From the NCBI GenBank assembly GCA_020634755.1, contig JACKBC010000003.1, positions 62,001 to 126,000 on the forward strand: DNA of 64,000 bases, given 5' to 3'. How positions within the stretch are numbered: position 1 is the first letter of the stretch; every line of letters starts with the position of its first letter. Made by a program: the position numbers and the translations under genes. This stretch comes from Caldilineaceae bacterium. GTDB taxonomy: Bacteria > Chloroflexota > Anaerolineae > Caldilineales > Caldilineaceae. Positions 8,508 to 15,219 of this stretch are shown here, piece by piece. Under the pieces are notes generated by a model, which was not told the DNA's origin, made no database searches, and saw only the letters and a list, made by a program, of their open reading frames with translations.

Positions 8508-9917
8508 ATGGAGTCAGTTGTGGGTAAAGTGATTTTGAAACCAGGCGATGATGCCAGTGTGGTGGCCGCCGATGTCGACGCAGCCAGTGATGTCAACGAA
8601 GCCAATGATGCCAAGGAAGCCGATGATGATCAGGGGCCGGAGCTTTCGCCACCGCGGCTGCCGGCCATTCCCCAGGAGATTGTGCCGCTGCGGGCGCGGC
8701 AATTTCGGCTGCCGAAGACCTTTAGCGCCTTGCAGCACCGCAACTTTCGGCTCTACATTGGCGGCCAGCTCATCTCTACCATTGGCACTTGGATGCAGAT
8801 TATTGCCCAAGGATGGCTGGTCTATGAGTTGAGCCATTCCGAGTTAATGTTGGGCGTCGTCGGTTTTGCTTCGGCGGTGCCGGCGCTCATTGTAACCCCG
8901 TGGGGCGGCGTGGTGGTGGATCGCGTGCCCAAGCGCAATCTGCTGGTGGCCACGCAGGCCACCTCCATGGTCATGGCGCTGATTTTGTCATTTCTGGTCT
9001 TTTCTGGGCTGGTTCAAGTATGGCACGTGGTGGCGCTGGCCGCAGTGTTGGGGATTGTCAATGCGTTTGATGGGCCAGCGCGGCAGGCTTTTGTGGTGGA
9101 TATGGTGGGCCGCCAAGATATGCCCAACGCCATTGCCATCAACTCGATTATGTTCAACAGCGCCCGTATTTTTGGGCCGGCCATTGGCGGTCTGCTGCTG
9201 GCGCAAGTGGGGTCGGCCTGGTGTTTCTTGCTCAACGGACTCACATTTATTGCGGTAATTATTGGCCTGCTCATGATGCGGCTGCCCAAGCATGCGCCAA
9301 AGTTCTCTGGCCTCTCACCGCTGGCCCAGCTGCGTAGCGGTGTGATCTACGCAGCCCAACGCGATGACGTAAAGGCGCTGCTGTTGATGGCTCTTTCGCT
9401 CAGCCTCTTTGGCATTACCTATAGTACCGTGCTGCCGGCGTTTGTGGACCAGGTGTTGGGTAGAGGAGCCAGCGCATTTGGCGCCATCAACGCGGCTTCG
9501 GGCGTGGGCGCCATCTGTGCGGCGGTGATGATTGCACGCAATGGTGATAAAGGCGGACGTGGCGCTTGGCTGGGGCGTTTGGCCATCTTTTTCCCGGTGG
9601 TGTTGATACTTTTTGCCAACAACACCAATTATATGATGTCATTGGGGTTGGCCGTGCTGCTGGGCATTGGCTTTATGGCCCAGTTCACGTTGATCAACAC
9701 GTTGCTGCAAACCAGCATTGTGGATGAAATGCGCGGCCGCGTCATGAGTCTCTATACGCTCACCTTTTTTGGCCTGACTCCGTTTGGCAACTTGGCCATG
9801 GGGGCTGTGGCGGAGCGATGGGGGTTGAGCCTGGCCATTAGCGTGAGCGCCGCGCTGGCGCTTTGTATGTCGGCCATTGTGCTTTTCAAGTCGCCAAAGC
9901 TGCGGGCACTGGCGTAA
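8508..9917 (+). CDS. MFS transporter (MFS_3/EntS-like exporter)
   Basis: This major facilitator superfamily protein of 469 residues has about 10-12 hydrophobic segments. The opening LQHRNFRLYIGGQLIS and the following GTWMQIIAQGWLVYELSHS are typical of the MFS_3 (transmembrane secretion effector) group, which includes siderophore and drug exporters. The first 75 residues are an acidic cytoplasmic extension whose DNA (about 8570-8628) is a degenerate tandem repeat rich in GATG and GAAGCC words, unusual for the family. Context suggests control by the MarR protein upstream. The substrate is unknown. No clear ribosome site precedes the ATG, so a start closer to residue 60 cannot be excluded. Confidence 0.9.
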   Translation: MESVVGKVILKPGDDASVVAADVDAASDVNEANDAKEADDDQGPELSPPRLPAIPQEIVPLRARQFRLPKTFSALQHRNFRLYIGGQLISTIGTWMQIIAQGWLVYELSHSELMLGVVGFASAVPALIVTPWGGVVVDRVPKRNLLVATQATSMVMALILSFLVFSGLVQVWHVVALAAVLGIVNAFDGPARQAFVVDMVGRQDMPNAIAINSIMFNSARIFGPAIGGLLLAQVGSAWCFLLNGLTFIAVIIGLLMMRLPKHAPKFSGLSPLAQLRSGVIYAAQRDDVKALLLMALSLSLFGITYSTVLPAFVDQVLGRGASAFGAINAASGVGAICAAVMIARNGDKGGRGAWLGRLAIFFPVVLILFANNTNYMMSLGLAVLLGIGFMAQFTLINTLLQTSIVDEMRGRVMSLYTLTFFGLTPFGNLAMGAVAERWGLSLAISVSAALALCMSAIVLFKSPKLRALA

Positions 9918-10043
9918 CGCGCGGGCGAATTTAAGAACCGTCTTCGTCAACATAATGAGAGTTAGAGGTCAGGCATATACGTCTGCATGAGTCTACAATG
10001 TAATCACGCTGCTTGCTTATCTCGCATAGAGAAGGGAAAAGAT

Positions 10044-10319
10044 ATGCTCCTCTTTATTGCCATGAGTGTGATTATTTTTATTTTGCTCACGCTGGCCTCT
10101 GAATGGCTTATGGATATGTTGTTTAGCTCTAACAATCGTTTGACGCCTCCCGCGGGGAGACCCAAATCGCAGGCGGAGATGCGGGCCGAAACTAAGGCTG
10201 AATTTGAGGGAATCTGTGATGATATGGTGTGGCAACAGATGGTCACTGCTAAACGATGGCCGGTGAGCGCAAAGCTGTTCCAACGCGCGTTTCGACTTTC
10301 TTCGCATCGCTTTATGTAA
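10044..10319 (+). CDS. Small membrane protein of unknown function
   Basis: I do not recognise this 91-residue protein. It has one strong N-terminal membrane segment (MLLFIAMSVIIFILLTLA) followed by a charged cytoplasmic-type tail. The ATG at 10044 is chosen over the longer frame from 9987 because a purine-rich ribosome site (GAAGGGAAAAG) lies just before it and the hydrophobic segment then begins at residue 2. It sits between the MFS gene and a strong terminator at 10407 and may be single-gene. Confidence 0.6.
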   Translation: MLLFIAMSVIIFILLTLASEWLMDMLFSSNNRLTPPAGRPKSQAEMRAETKAEFEGICDDMVWQQMVTAKRWPVSAKLFQRAFRLSSHRFM

Positions 10320-10351
10320 ATTAGAAGACGACAACGGCAGGAGATGGGGTT

Positions 10352-10404
10352 GGATTCACCAAGCGAGACCGATGCCCATATCGCCAACACCATTGCGGTT
10401 TACT
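10352..10404 (+). repeat. Repeat family F2, copy 1
   Basis: A stretch of about 52 bp contains GGATTCACCAAGCGAGACC followed by ATCGCCAACACCATTGCGGT. Very similar sequence occurs at 49431-49489 (same strand) and 10951-11010 (opposite strand). It lies directly before a terminator hairpin. Confidence 0.6.
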
Positions 10405-10406
10405 AT

Positions 10407-10441
10407 AAAAAGCCTCTCATTATTTCAATGAGAGGCTTTTT
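10407..10441 (+). terminator. Bidirectional intrinsic terminator
   Basis: A 14-bp perfect stem (10407-10420 with 10428-10441) has a 7-nt loop. It is flanked by A-runs on the left and T-runs on the right, so it can stop transcription from the small membrane protein on the plus strand and from the minus-strand gene at 10474-10755. Confidence 0.88.
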
Positions 10442-10473
10442 TATCTGGTAGATTTATCTAGTTGGTTTGGGAT

Positions 10474-10755
10474 TTATAGCAACATGAGCATCCACACAAA
10501 AGTGGCCCAAATGGCGATCATGCCTACTTCAACGGTTTTTCTAATCAGAATATGTTCTGCGTTCATTTTTGCCTTTCGATACGTATCGAAATATTGAAAC
10601 ACGTGCGTTTCAAAGAGTCGGATGGACTGCACTCTTTCATGAGGTTTCCCTAAAAAAACGGATTTGTCCGTTAATAACTCGACTAAGACCATTTGGCTCT
10701 GTAATAGCGATGAATAATTGATGATTCTACGCTGAGAACGAGGGTAATTATTCAT
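10474..10755 (-). CDS. Hypothetical small membrane-anchored protein
   Basis: This is an unrecognised protein of about 93 residues with a C-terminal hydrophobic segment (MIAIWATFVWMLMLL), as in tail-anchored or small membrane proteins. The rest is polar and slightly basic. An ATG at 10755 (MNNYPRSQRR) is preferred to the longer frame starting at 10818; neither has a strong ribosome site. The frame ends just before the shared terminator at 10407-10441, which supports a real gene, but confidence is moderate. Confidence 0.45.
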   Translation of the reverse strand: MNNYPRSQRRIINYSSLLQSQMVLVELLTDKSVFLGKPHERVQSIRLFETHVFQYFDTYRKAKMNAEHILIRKTVEVGMIAIWATFVWMLMLL

Positions 10756-10882
10756 CGCTTTTACAGCCGCAGTTGGTATAATCTGGAGTTTTATTTTTCT
10801 GGAATGGCCGCAATGCATTGAGTCAATTGTAGCAGGGCTGGATGAAATGCAGATGAAGCCGATCTGAAGAGAGTTTCATATT

Positions 10883-10930
10883 ATCTGCGCAGCCGCCCCC
10901 TGAGCCTGTCGAAGGGGCGGCTGCGCAGAT
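10883..10930. repeat. Perfect 17-bp palindrome with a CTGAGCCTGTCGAA loop
   Basis: The arms at 10883-10899 and 10914-10930 are perfect inverted repeats rich in G and C. The loop word (CTGAGCCTGTCGAA) is close to TTCGACAAGCTCAG at 44695, a word commonly seen in bacterial repeat elements. No T-run follows on either side, so a REP-like element is more likely than a terminator, though it could still end transcription of the DUF11-repeat gene. Confidence 0.6.
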
Positions 10931-10950
10931 ACGTTTCCTCAATTATGTTA

Positions 10951-11010
10951 TCAGTTACCGTAACGGTGTTGACGCTTCAGGTGTCAGTCTAGTTTGTTGA
11001 ATCCGACGCT
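10951..11010 (-). repeat. Repeat family F2, copy 2 (inverted)
   Basis: Read on the minus strand this contains GATAGCGTCGGATTCAACAA and, after a spacer, GCGTCAACACCGTTACGGT. It aligns with the copies at 10352-10404 and 49431-49489. It lies just past the end of the DUF11-repeat gene. Confidence 0.55.
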
Positions 11011-11035
11011 ATCTCTGGCGATTGCGATCTACTGA

Positions 11036-14000
11036 TTACTTGAGTAGCAGCGGCAGCCAAATCCTTTGGCCCCACGGGCTAAGCGGCTCATCTGTTTCCC
11101 CCAGCGCGGCCGGAGGGCGATTGCAATAATGGCTGGGATCGCTGGCCGTTGTGGCGTTGACGCTTACGGCGCCCATATTCCTGTAGGTTGGCCGCGTGCC
11201 TGCTTCCCCACTGCGTGAGCATCCTTCTACAATGGTTACACCTGTGTTGGTAAAGCTGAGAGACAGCGCCTCTCCGGTTGCCGTATACGTCCAGCTTTCA
11301 CCGGGACTTAAGATGGCGTCGCCATCCCCTTGGCTGGCAATTGTGGTAATGGGCCCTATGGTATCGTCGACCAAAACAATGTCGGCTTGGGCAAAGGGTA
11401 CATTGCCCGTGTTGGTGACAATGAACGTCCAGATAATGGGTTCGCCCGGCAAAAGCACCGGCACGTCGGGGCCATTGGGATCGTCGGCATCAAAGCCGTT
11501 GGTCAGCTTTTGCAGTTCAAGGGCGGGAGCCGGCGCATTACAGTAGTGGCTGGCATCCAGGTCGCTCACATTCTTGATAACAACCGTGCCGATATTGCGA
11601 TACGTGGGCCGCTCGAGGCCATTCTGCGCTGGGTTGCAGCCAGGCACGACTTCGATGTTGGTGATGTCGATCAGCAGATTCTGCGCCACGCCAGTGGCTT
11701 GGTAGATCCAACGTTCGCCGGGCGCCAAAATATCGTCGCCATCACCGCGGTCCACAATGTTGGTGATGGCGCCCAAAATGTTGTCCGTCACGGTGATTTC
11801 GCTGGCGTCAAATGCAAGGTCGCCAACATTGGTCACAACATAGGTCCAGGTCACCGTATTGCCCGGTGCAATTTGGGGCACATCCGGATCATTGGGATCA
11901 TCCGCATCGAAGCCGTTGGTGAGCTTTTCAATGTCAATGCCAGGTATATGTGGATTGCAGTAGTGGCTGACGTCCAATTCGGTAGCTTGGCGCGCCACCA
12001 CTGTGCCAATGTTGCGGTAGGTGGGGCGCGTAAATCCAGTCTGGTCGGGGTCACAGCCGGCCACCACATTGACGGCATCGCTATTTAGCAAGAGATTTTG
12101 AGCCACGCCCACCGCTTGATACATCCATGCCTCGCCCGGCGCCAGAATATTGTCGCCATCTCCTTTATCCACAATGCCGGTGATCACACCCAAGACATCA
12201 TCCGTCACCGTGATTTCACTTTCCGCAAAATTGACGTCGCCCGTATTGGTGACTACATATGTCCAAGTGACCGTGGCGCCCGGCGCAATTTCCGGCACAT
12301 CCACATCGTCGGGGCCGTCTGCATCGCGATCGTTGGTCAATTTCTCTATGTCAATGCCCGGCGCCGGCGGATTGCAGTAATGGCTGGGGTCAGCGTCTGT
12401 TTCGCTGCGGGCAGTAACGGTTCCCACGTTGCGATAGGTGGGCCGCAGTTGGCCGCTTTGGGCTGAATCACAGCTTGGCTCCAGCAGCACGCCAACCGAG
12501 GTGAGGCTCAAGTTGTCGGCAATGCCCACCACTTCATATATCCAGCTTTCGTCTGGGGCCAGCAGATTGTCACCATCCCCTTTATCCACAATGCCGGTAA
12601 CGACGCCCAGAATGTCGTCCGTCACCGTGATTTCGCTCTCGTTGAAGATGATATTGCCAATGTTGCGCACAATATAGGTCCAGGTAACGCTATGGCCGGC
12701 TTCAATAATGGGCACATCGCTGCCATTCTCGTCATCGGCGTCGCGGCCATTGGTCAATTTTTCAATGTCGATTCCTGGCGCCGGCGTGTTGCAGTAATGG
12801 CTGGGGTCATAGGCCGCCGCATTGCCCGCTGTTACAATGCCAATGTTGCTGTAGGCCAAACGCGTTATGCCGCTGTTGGTGGGGTCACACCCGGGAACCA
12901 CGGCAATATCCGGCGTGGGGTGCAGCAGATCTGCGGCCAGACCGCTGGTCTGGTAGACCCAGCTTTCACCCGGCTCCAAAAGCGTATTGCCGTTGCCTTT
13001 ATCAATAATGGCGGTAATGGCGCCAAGCTGATCATCGGTGACCAGGATTTGGGACTCGTTGAAGGCGACGTTGCCCGTATTTGTCACAATATAGGTCCAG
13101 GTCACTGTCCCGCCGGCTGGTATTTGCGGCACATCGCCCCCGTTGGGATCATCGGCGTCTTGGCCATTGGTCAGCTTTTCAATATCGATATTGGGGCTAT
13201 CGCCAAAGTAGTGGCTGGGGTCGGTATCGCTAACCGGGATTCTGGGCGCAACTAGCCCTTCTTGAGATAGCCCCGTAATGGTGGCGATGTTGGCATATTG
13301 GCCCGATTGGGCAATGCCGGTGGCGGTGCAGATCATCCCTTCCCCCGGCCCCAAAATGGTTGTGGCGGGCGGACAGTTGCTGGCCCCATCTGGCCCAATC
13401 TGGCCAAGCTGGTCGTCAGTAAGCACAAGGTTGGTTAAGGTCAGCGCGCCTGTATTGGTAAAGGCGTAGGTCCAAGTAACCGGATCGCCCACCGTAATTG
13501 TGGGGCCGGTAGGTTCATCGGCATCTGCGGGCAGCTGGCCCGGCCCATTGGTAAATTTCTTCAAGGTAATAAATGCCGGTTCAGTCAGGCAGCCAAGCCC
13601 TTCATAGTCTACCAGGCCCGCCGGAAAAGGACCCACTTCCGTGCCGATGCCGGTCAGTTTGTCAATGATGAATAGCTTGTTGAGGTCGATTTTGTCCGGG
13701 CCATTATTGCCGGTGCTGCCATAGAGCTGGCCATTGTTGAAAAAGGAAAGCCCCTCTAGATCATCGATGATTTGGCCAGAAGTGACGGGGTCTTGTGGAT
13801 TGGGGTCTGGATAGCGAAACGTTGCCACCCGCGTGGCAACCCCGGTGGCGGGGTCAATGATGGCTAGTTCGCCACCTGCACCGCCGCTATTGATGGCGGC
13901 GTACATAATGCCGCTGACCGGATCAATCGCAATATCGTCTACATCATCCAGCCTGCGTCCCTCCATATCGATAATGGGCGTAACTTCAAGATAGTCTATG

Positions 14001-14542
14001 TTTGGCCCATAAAAGTTGGGTACGTGCGCGCCCGTTTGACGGTCGATGACAAAGAGTAGGTCCGTAAGCCCCAGCCGACGCCGCTGGACGCCATACAGCA
14101 GATCGTTAGTAACGTCATACGAAACGGCGTCCACATCGTTGAGGTTAACCTCACCCGCCGCTCCACCGGCAATGCCAAAGCGGGCGGGCAGCGGCGTAAA
14201 CAGCCCGCTTGCCAGATCAATGGTCCCCATTTGCCCGCCATCAATGCCATACAAAATCTCACGGGGGCCAAAGGCAATGGCTTCTATGTTGAGCGTGCCG
14301 GTGAGCCCAATCACAAAACTTTGACCCGTATTGCGGTTCAAGCGCACGAGCGTGTCTAGGCTGTCACCCCCCACGCCGCTGCGTTCATCAGCCACGGCAA
14401 AGCACTGTTCGGTAATGTCAAAAGATTGGGCCAGCGCGCGGCCCGGCAGCCATACATTGGCCATGCTGGCCAGCAAGAGCGCCAACCAAAGGATGACGGG
14501 GCCAGAGAGTTTGCCATATCTATCAAGTTGGAAATTCACCAT
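11036..14542 (-). CDS. Secreted protein with five DUF11-like repeats and an LPLLLK C-terminus
   Basis: This exported protein of 1168 residues has a signal peptide (about residues 1-38, ending near RALAQ). Residues 40-330 form a propeller-like region with repeated ID-x-A-T-G and LYG motifs. A DUF11-type domain (about 317-440) is followed by five near-identical modules of about 139 residues starting near 451, 589, 728, 868 and 1008. Each begins with an (I/L)E(K/L)LTNGxDAD motif and contains VTWTYxVTNxG and VTDDxLG. DUF11-like repeats are Ig-like and build surface stalks. The protein ends in IWLPLLLK, matching the LHLPIVKN motif in the propeller lipoprotein at 3046, so a shared anchoring or sorting signal is inferred. 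An AAGGGGAT ribosome site precedes the ATG. The repeats are about 418 nt long in DNA, so recombination between them is likely. Confidence 0.9.
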   Translation of the reverse strand: MVNFQLDRYGKLSGPVILWLALLLASMANVWLPGRALAQSFDITEQCFAVADERSGVGGDSLDTLVRLNRNTGQSFVIGLTGTLNIEAIAFGPREILYGIDGGQMGTIDLASGLFTPLPARFGIAGGAAGEVNLNDVDAVSYDVTNDLLYGVQRRRLGLTDLLFVIDRQTGAHVPNFYGPNIDYLEVTPIIDMEGRRLDDVDDIAIDPVSGIMYAAINSGGAGGELAIIDPATGVATRVATFRYPDPNPQDPVTSGQIIDDLEGLSFFNNGQLYGSTGNNGPDKIDLNKLFIIDKLTGIGTEVGPFPAGLVDYEGLGCLTEPAFITLKKFTNGPGQLPADADEPTGPTITVGDPVTWTYAFTNTGALTLTNLVLTDDQLGQIGPDGASNCPPATTILGPGEGMICTATGIAQSGQYANIATITGLSQEGLVAPRIPVSDTDPSHYFGDSPNIDIEKLTNGQDADDPNGGDVPQIPAGGTVTWTYIVTNTGNVAFNESQILVTDDQLGAITAIIDKGNGNTLLEPGESWVYQTSGLAADLLHPTPDIAVVPGCDPTNSGITRLAYSNIGIVTAGNAAAYDPSHYCNTPAPGIDIEKLTNGRDADDENGSDVPIIEAGHSVTWTYIVRNIGNIIFNESEITVTDDILGVVTGIVDKGDGDNLLAPDESWIYEVVGIADNLSLTSVGVLLEPSCDSAQSGQLRPTYRNVGTVTARSETDADPSHYCNPPAPGIDIEKLTNDRDADGPDDVDVPEIAPGATVTWTYVVTNTGDVNFAESEITVTDDVLGVITGIVDKGDGDNILAPGEAWMYQAVGVAQNLLLNSDAVNVVAGCDPDQTGFTRPTYRNIGTVVARQATELDVSHYCNPHIPGIDIEKLTNGFDADDPNDPDVPQIAPGNTVTWTYVVTNVGDLAFDASEITVTDNILGAITNIVDRGDGDDILAPGERWIYQATGVAQNLLIDITNIEVVPGCNPAQNGLERPTYRNIGTVVIKNVSDLDASHYCNAPAPALELQKLTNGFDADDPNGPDVPVLLPGEPIIWTFIVTNTGNVPFAQADIVLVDDTIGPITTIASQGDGDAILSPGESWTYTATGEALSLSFTNTGVTIVEGCSRSGEAGTRPTYRNMGAVSVNATTASDPSHYCNRPPAALGETDEPLSPWGQRIWLPLLLK

Positions 14543-14579
14543 ATGTGTCCAATCCCCTTATAGAAGATTCAAATAAATC

Positions 14580-14656
14580 GGAACTTACGCAGCGTCTGCG
14601 GGTTGCTAAGCGTGAGGCGTTCGCATTTGCGCAACAAAAATCATATTGCGTATAGT
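14580..14656 (+). repeat. F1 terminal-inverted-repeat element, diverged right end
   Basis: The left part (AACTTACGCAGCGTCTGCGG and then GTTCGCATTT near 14617) aligns with the full copy at 7742-7825. The right end is decayed to TTGCGTATAG. It lies just upstream of the DUF11-repeat gene. Confidence 0.6.
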
Positions 14657-14798
14657 AAACCAATGCGCGCATCAATGGGCGCGCATTGACAGCGTGAGGC
14701 CATGTTTTCTATATATTCCTCTGGATGCTCTAAGTGGAAGGTAACGATGAGGAGGGGGCTGCGTCGGCCAGTGGCAAATCTATGAATAGAATTTGTGT

Positions 14799-14833
14799 GA
14801 TGGCAGTTGTGTACAGCACAGAGCCATCATACA
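14799..14833. repeat. Palindromic repeat family F3, copy 1
   Basis: TGATGGC at the left and GCCATCA at the right form the ends of a 35-bp hairpin with the internal words GTTGTG and GCACAGAG. Nearly the same 35 bp occurs inverted at 51881-51915, and a partial copy occurs at 20689-20705. Confidence 0.6.
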
Positions 14834-14840
14834 ACGAAAG

Positions 14841-14922
14841 GACTTACGCAAGCTTCGAGGAATAATCGCCAGACCAGCAAAGTAATGCGCTCCTGACGAT
14901 CCACGGGCGCTGGGTAAGTCGT
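14841..14922 (-). repeat. F1 terminal-inverted-repeat element, inverted orientation
   Basis: GACTTACGCAAGC at 14841 and GGCGCTGGGTAAGTCGT at about 14906-14922 are the two family ends in inverse order, 82 bp in all. Confidence 0.72.
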
Positions 14923-14924
14923 CT

Positions 14925-15007
14925 TTAAGAATCTATCCGTAAATTTGGTTGTGGCTATGAAAACTTTGCCCTGTGGCAAGCTGCCACAGAGAATTCACGG
15001 TCAGACG
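14925..15007 (-). repeat. F6 element (CCGTAAAT/ATTTACGG ends), diverged copy
   Basis: CCGTAAAT at 14937-14944 and ATTCACGG at 14993-15000 mark the two ends. The outer flanks (AAGAATC and GTCAGACG) align with the copies at 20743-20827 and 22397-22480. It abuts the F1 copy at 14841-14922. Confidence 0.6.
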
Positions 15008-15219
15008 CTATGCAGCGCGTGCGTACTTTGAATAAATCATACCAGATATTGGCAGGAATACGCAAGTACCAATTAGTGGGATTTACGAAAACCTAACGTA
15101 AAAATCGTGCGGTCAAAAAGGAGACATAAGCCGTTGTAGCCCGACTGCCTAAATCGAATTACAGCGGCTCATATTTCAAAGATTATTTATGTTACGCAAG
15201 CCTGGCGGAACGTGAGATA

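Larger units (their letters stand above)
14543..15219. other. Gene-free repeat-rich region between the DUF11-repeat gene and gcvP
   Basis: No gene is supported here. The stretch holds a diverged F1 repeat (14580-14656), a family F3 palindrome (14799-14833), a full minus-oriented F1 copy (14841-14922) and an adjoining F6 element (14925-15007). Half-copies of the F1 end appear at 15082-15096 and 15191-15204. It lies 3' of gcvP and 5' of the DUF11-repeat gene, both on the minus strand. Confidence 0.7.

Noticed and set aside
10883..10930. Called a terminator at first
   Set aside because: The stem is very strong but no T-run follows on either strand. The loop word is typical of REP-like repeats, so it is listed as a repeat.
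15082..15204. Further copies of the F1 element
   Set aside because: Only half-ends (GATTTACGAAAACCT and GTTACGCAAGCCT) are visible and no matching partner ends were found at the right distance.
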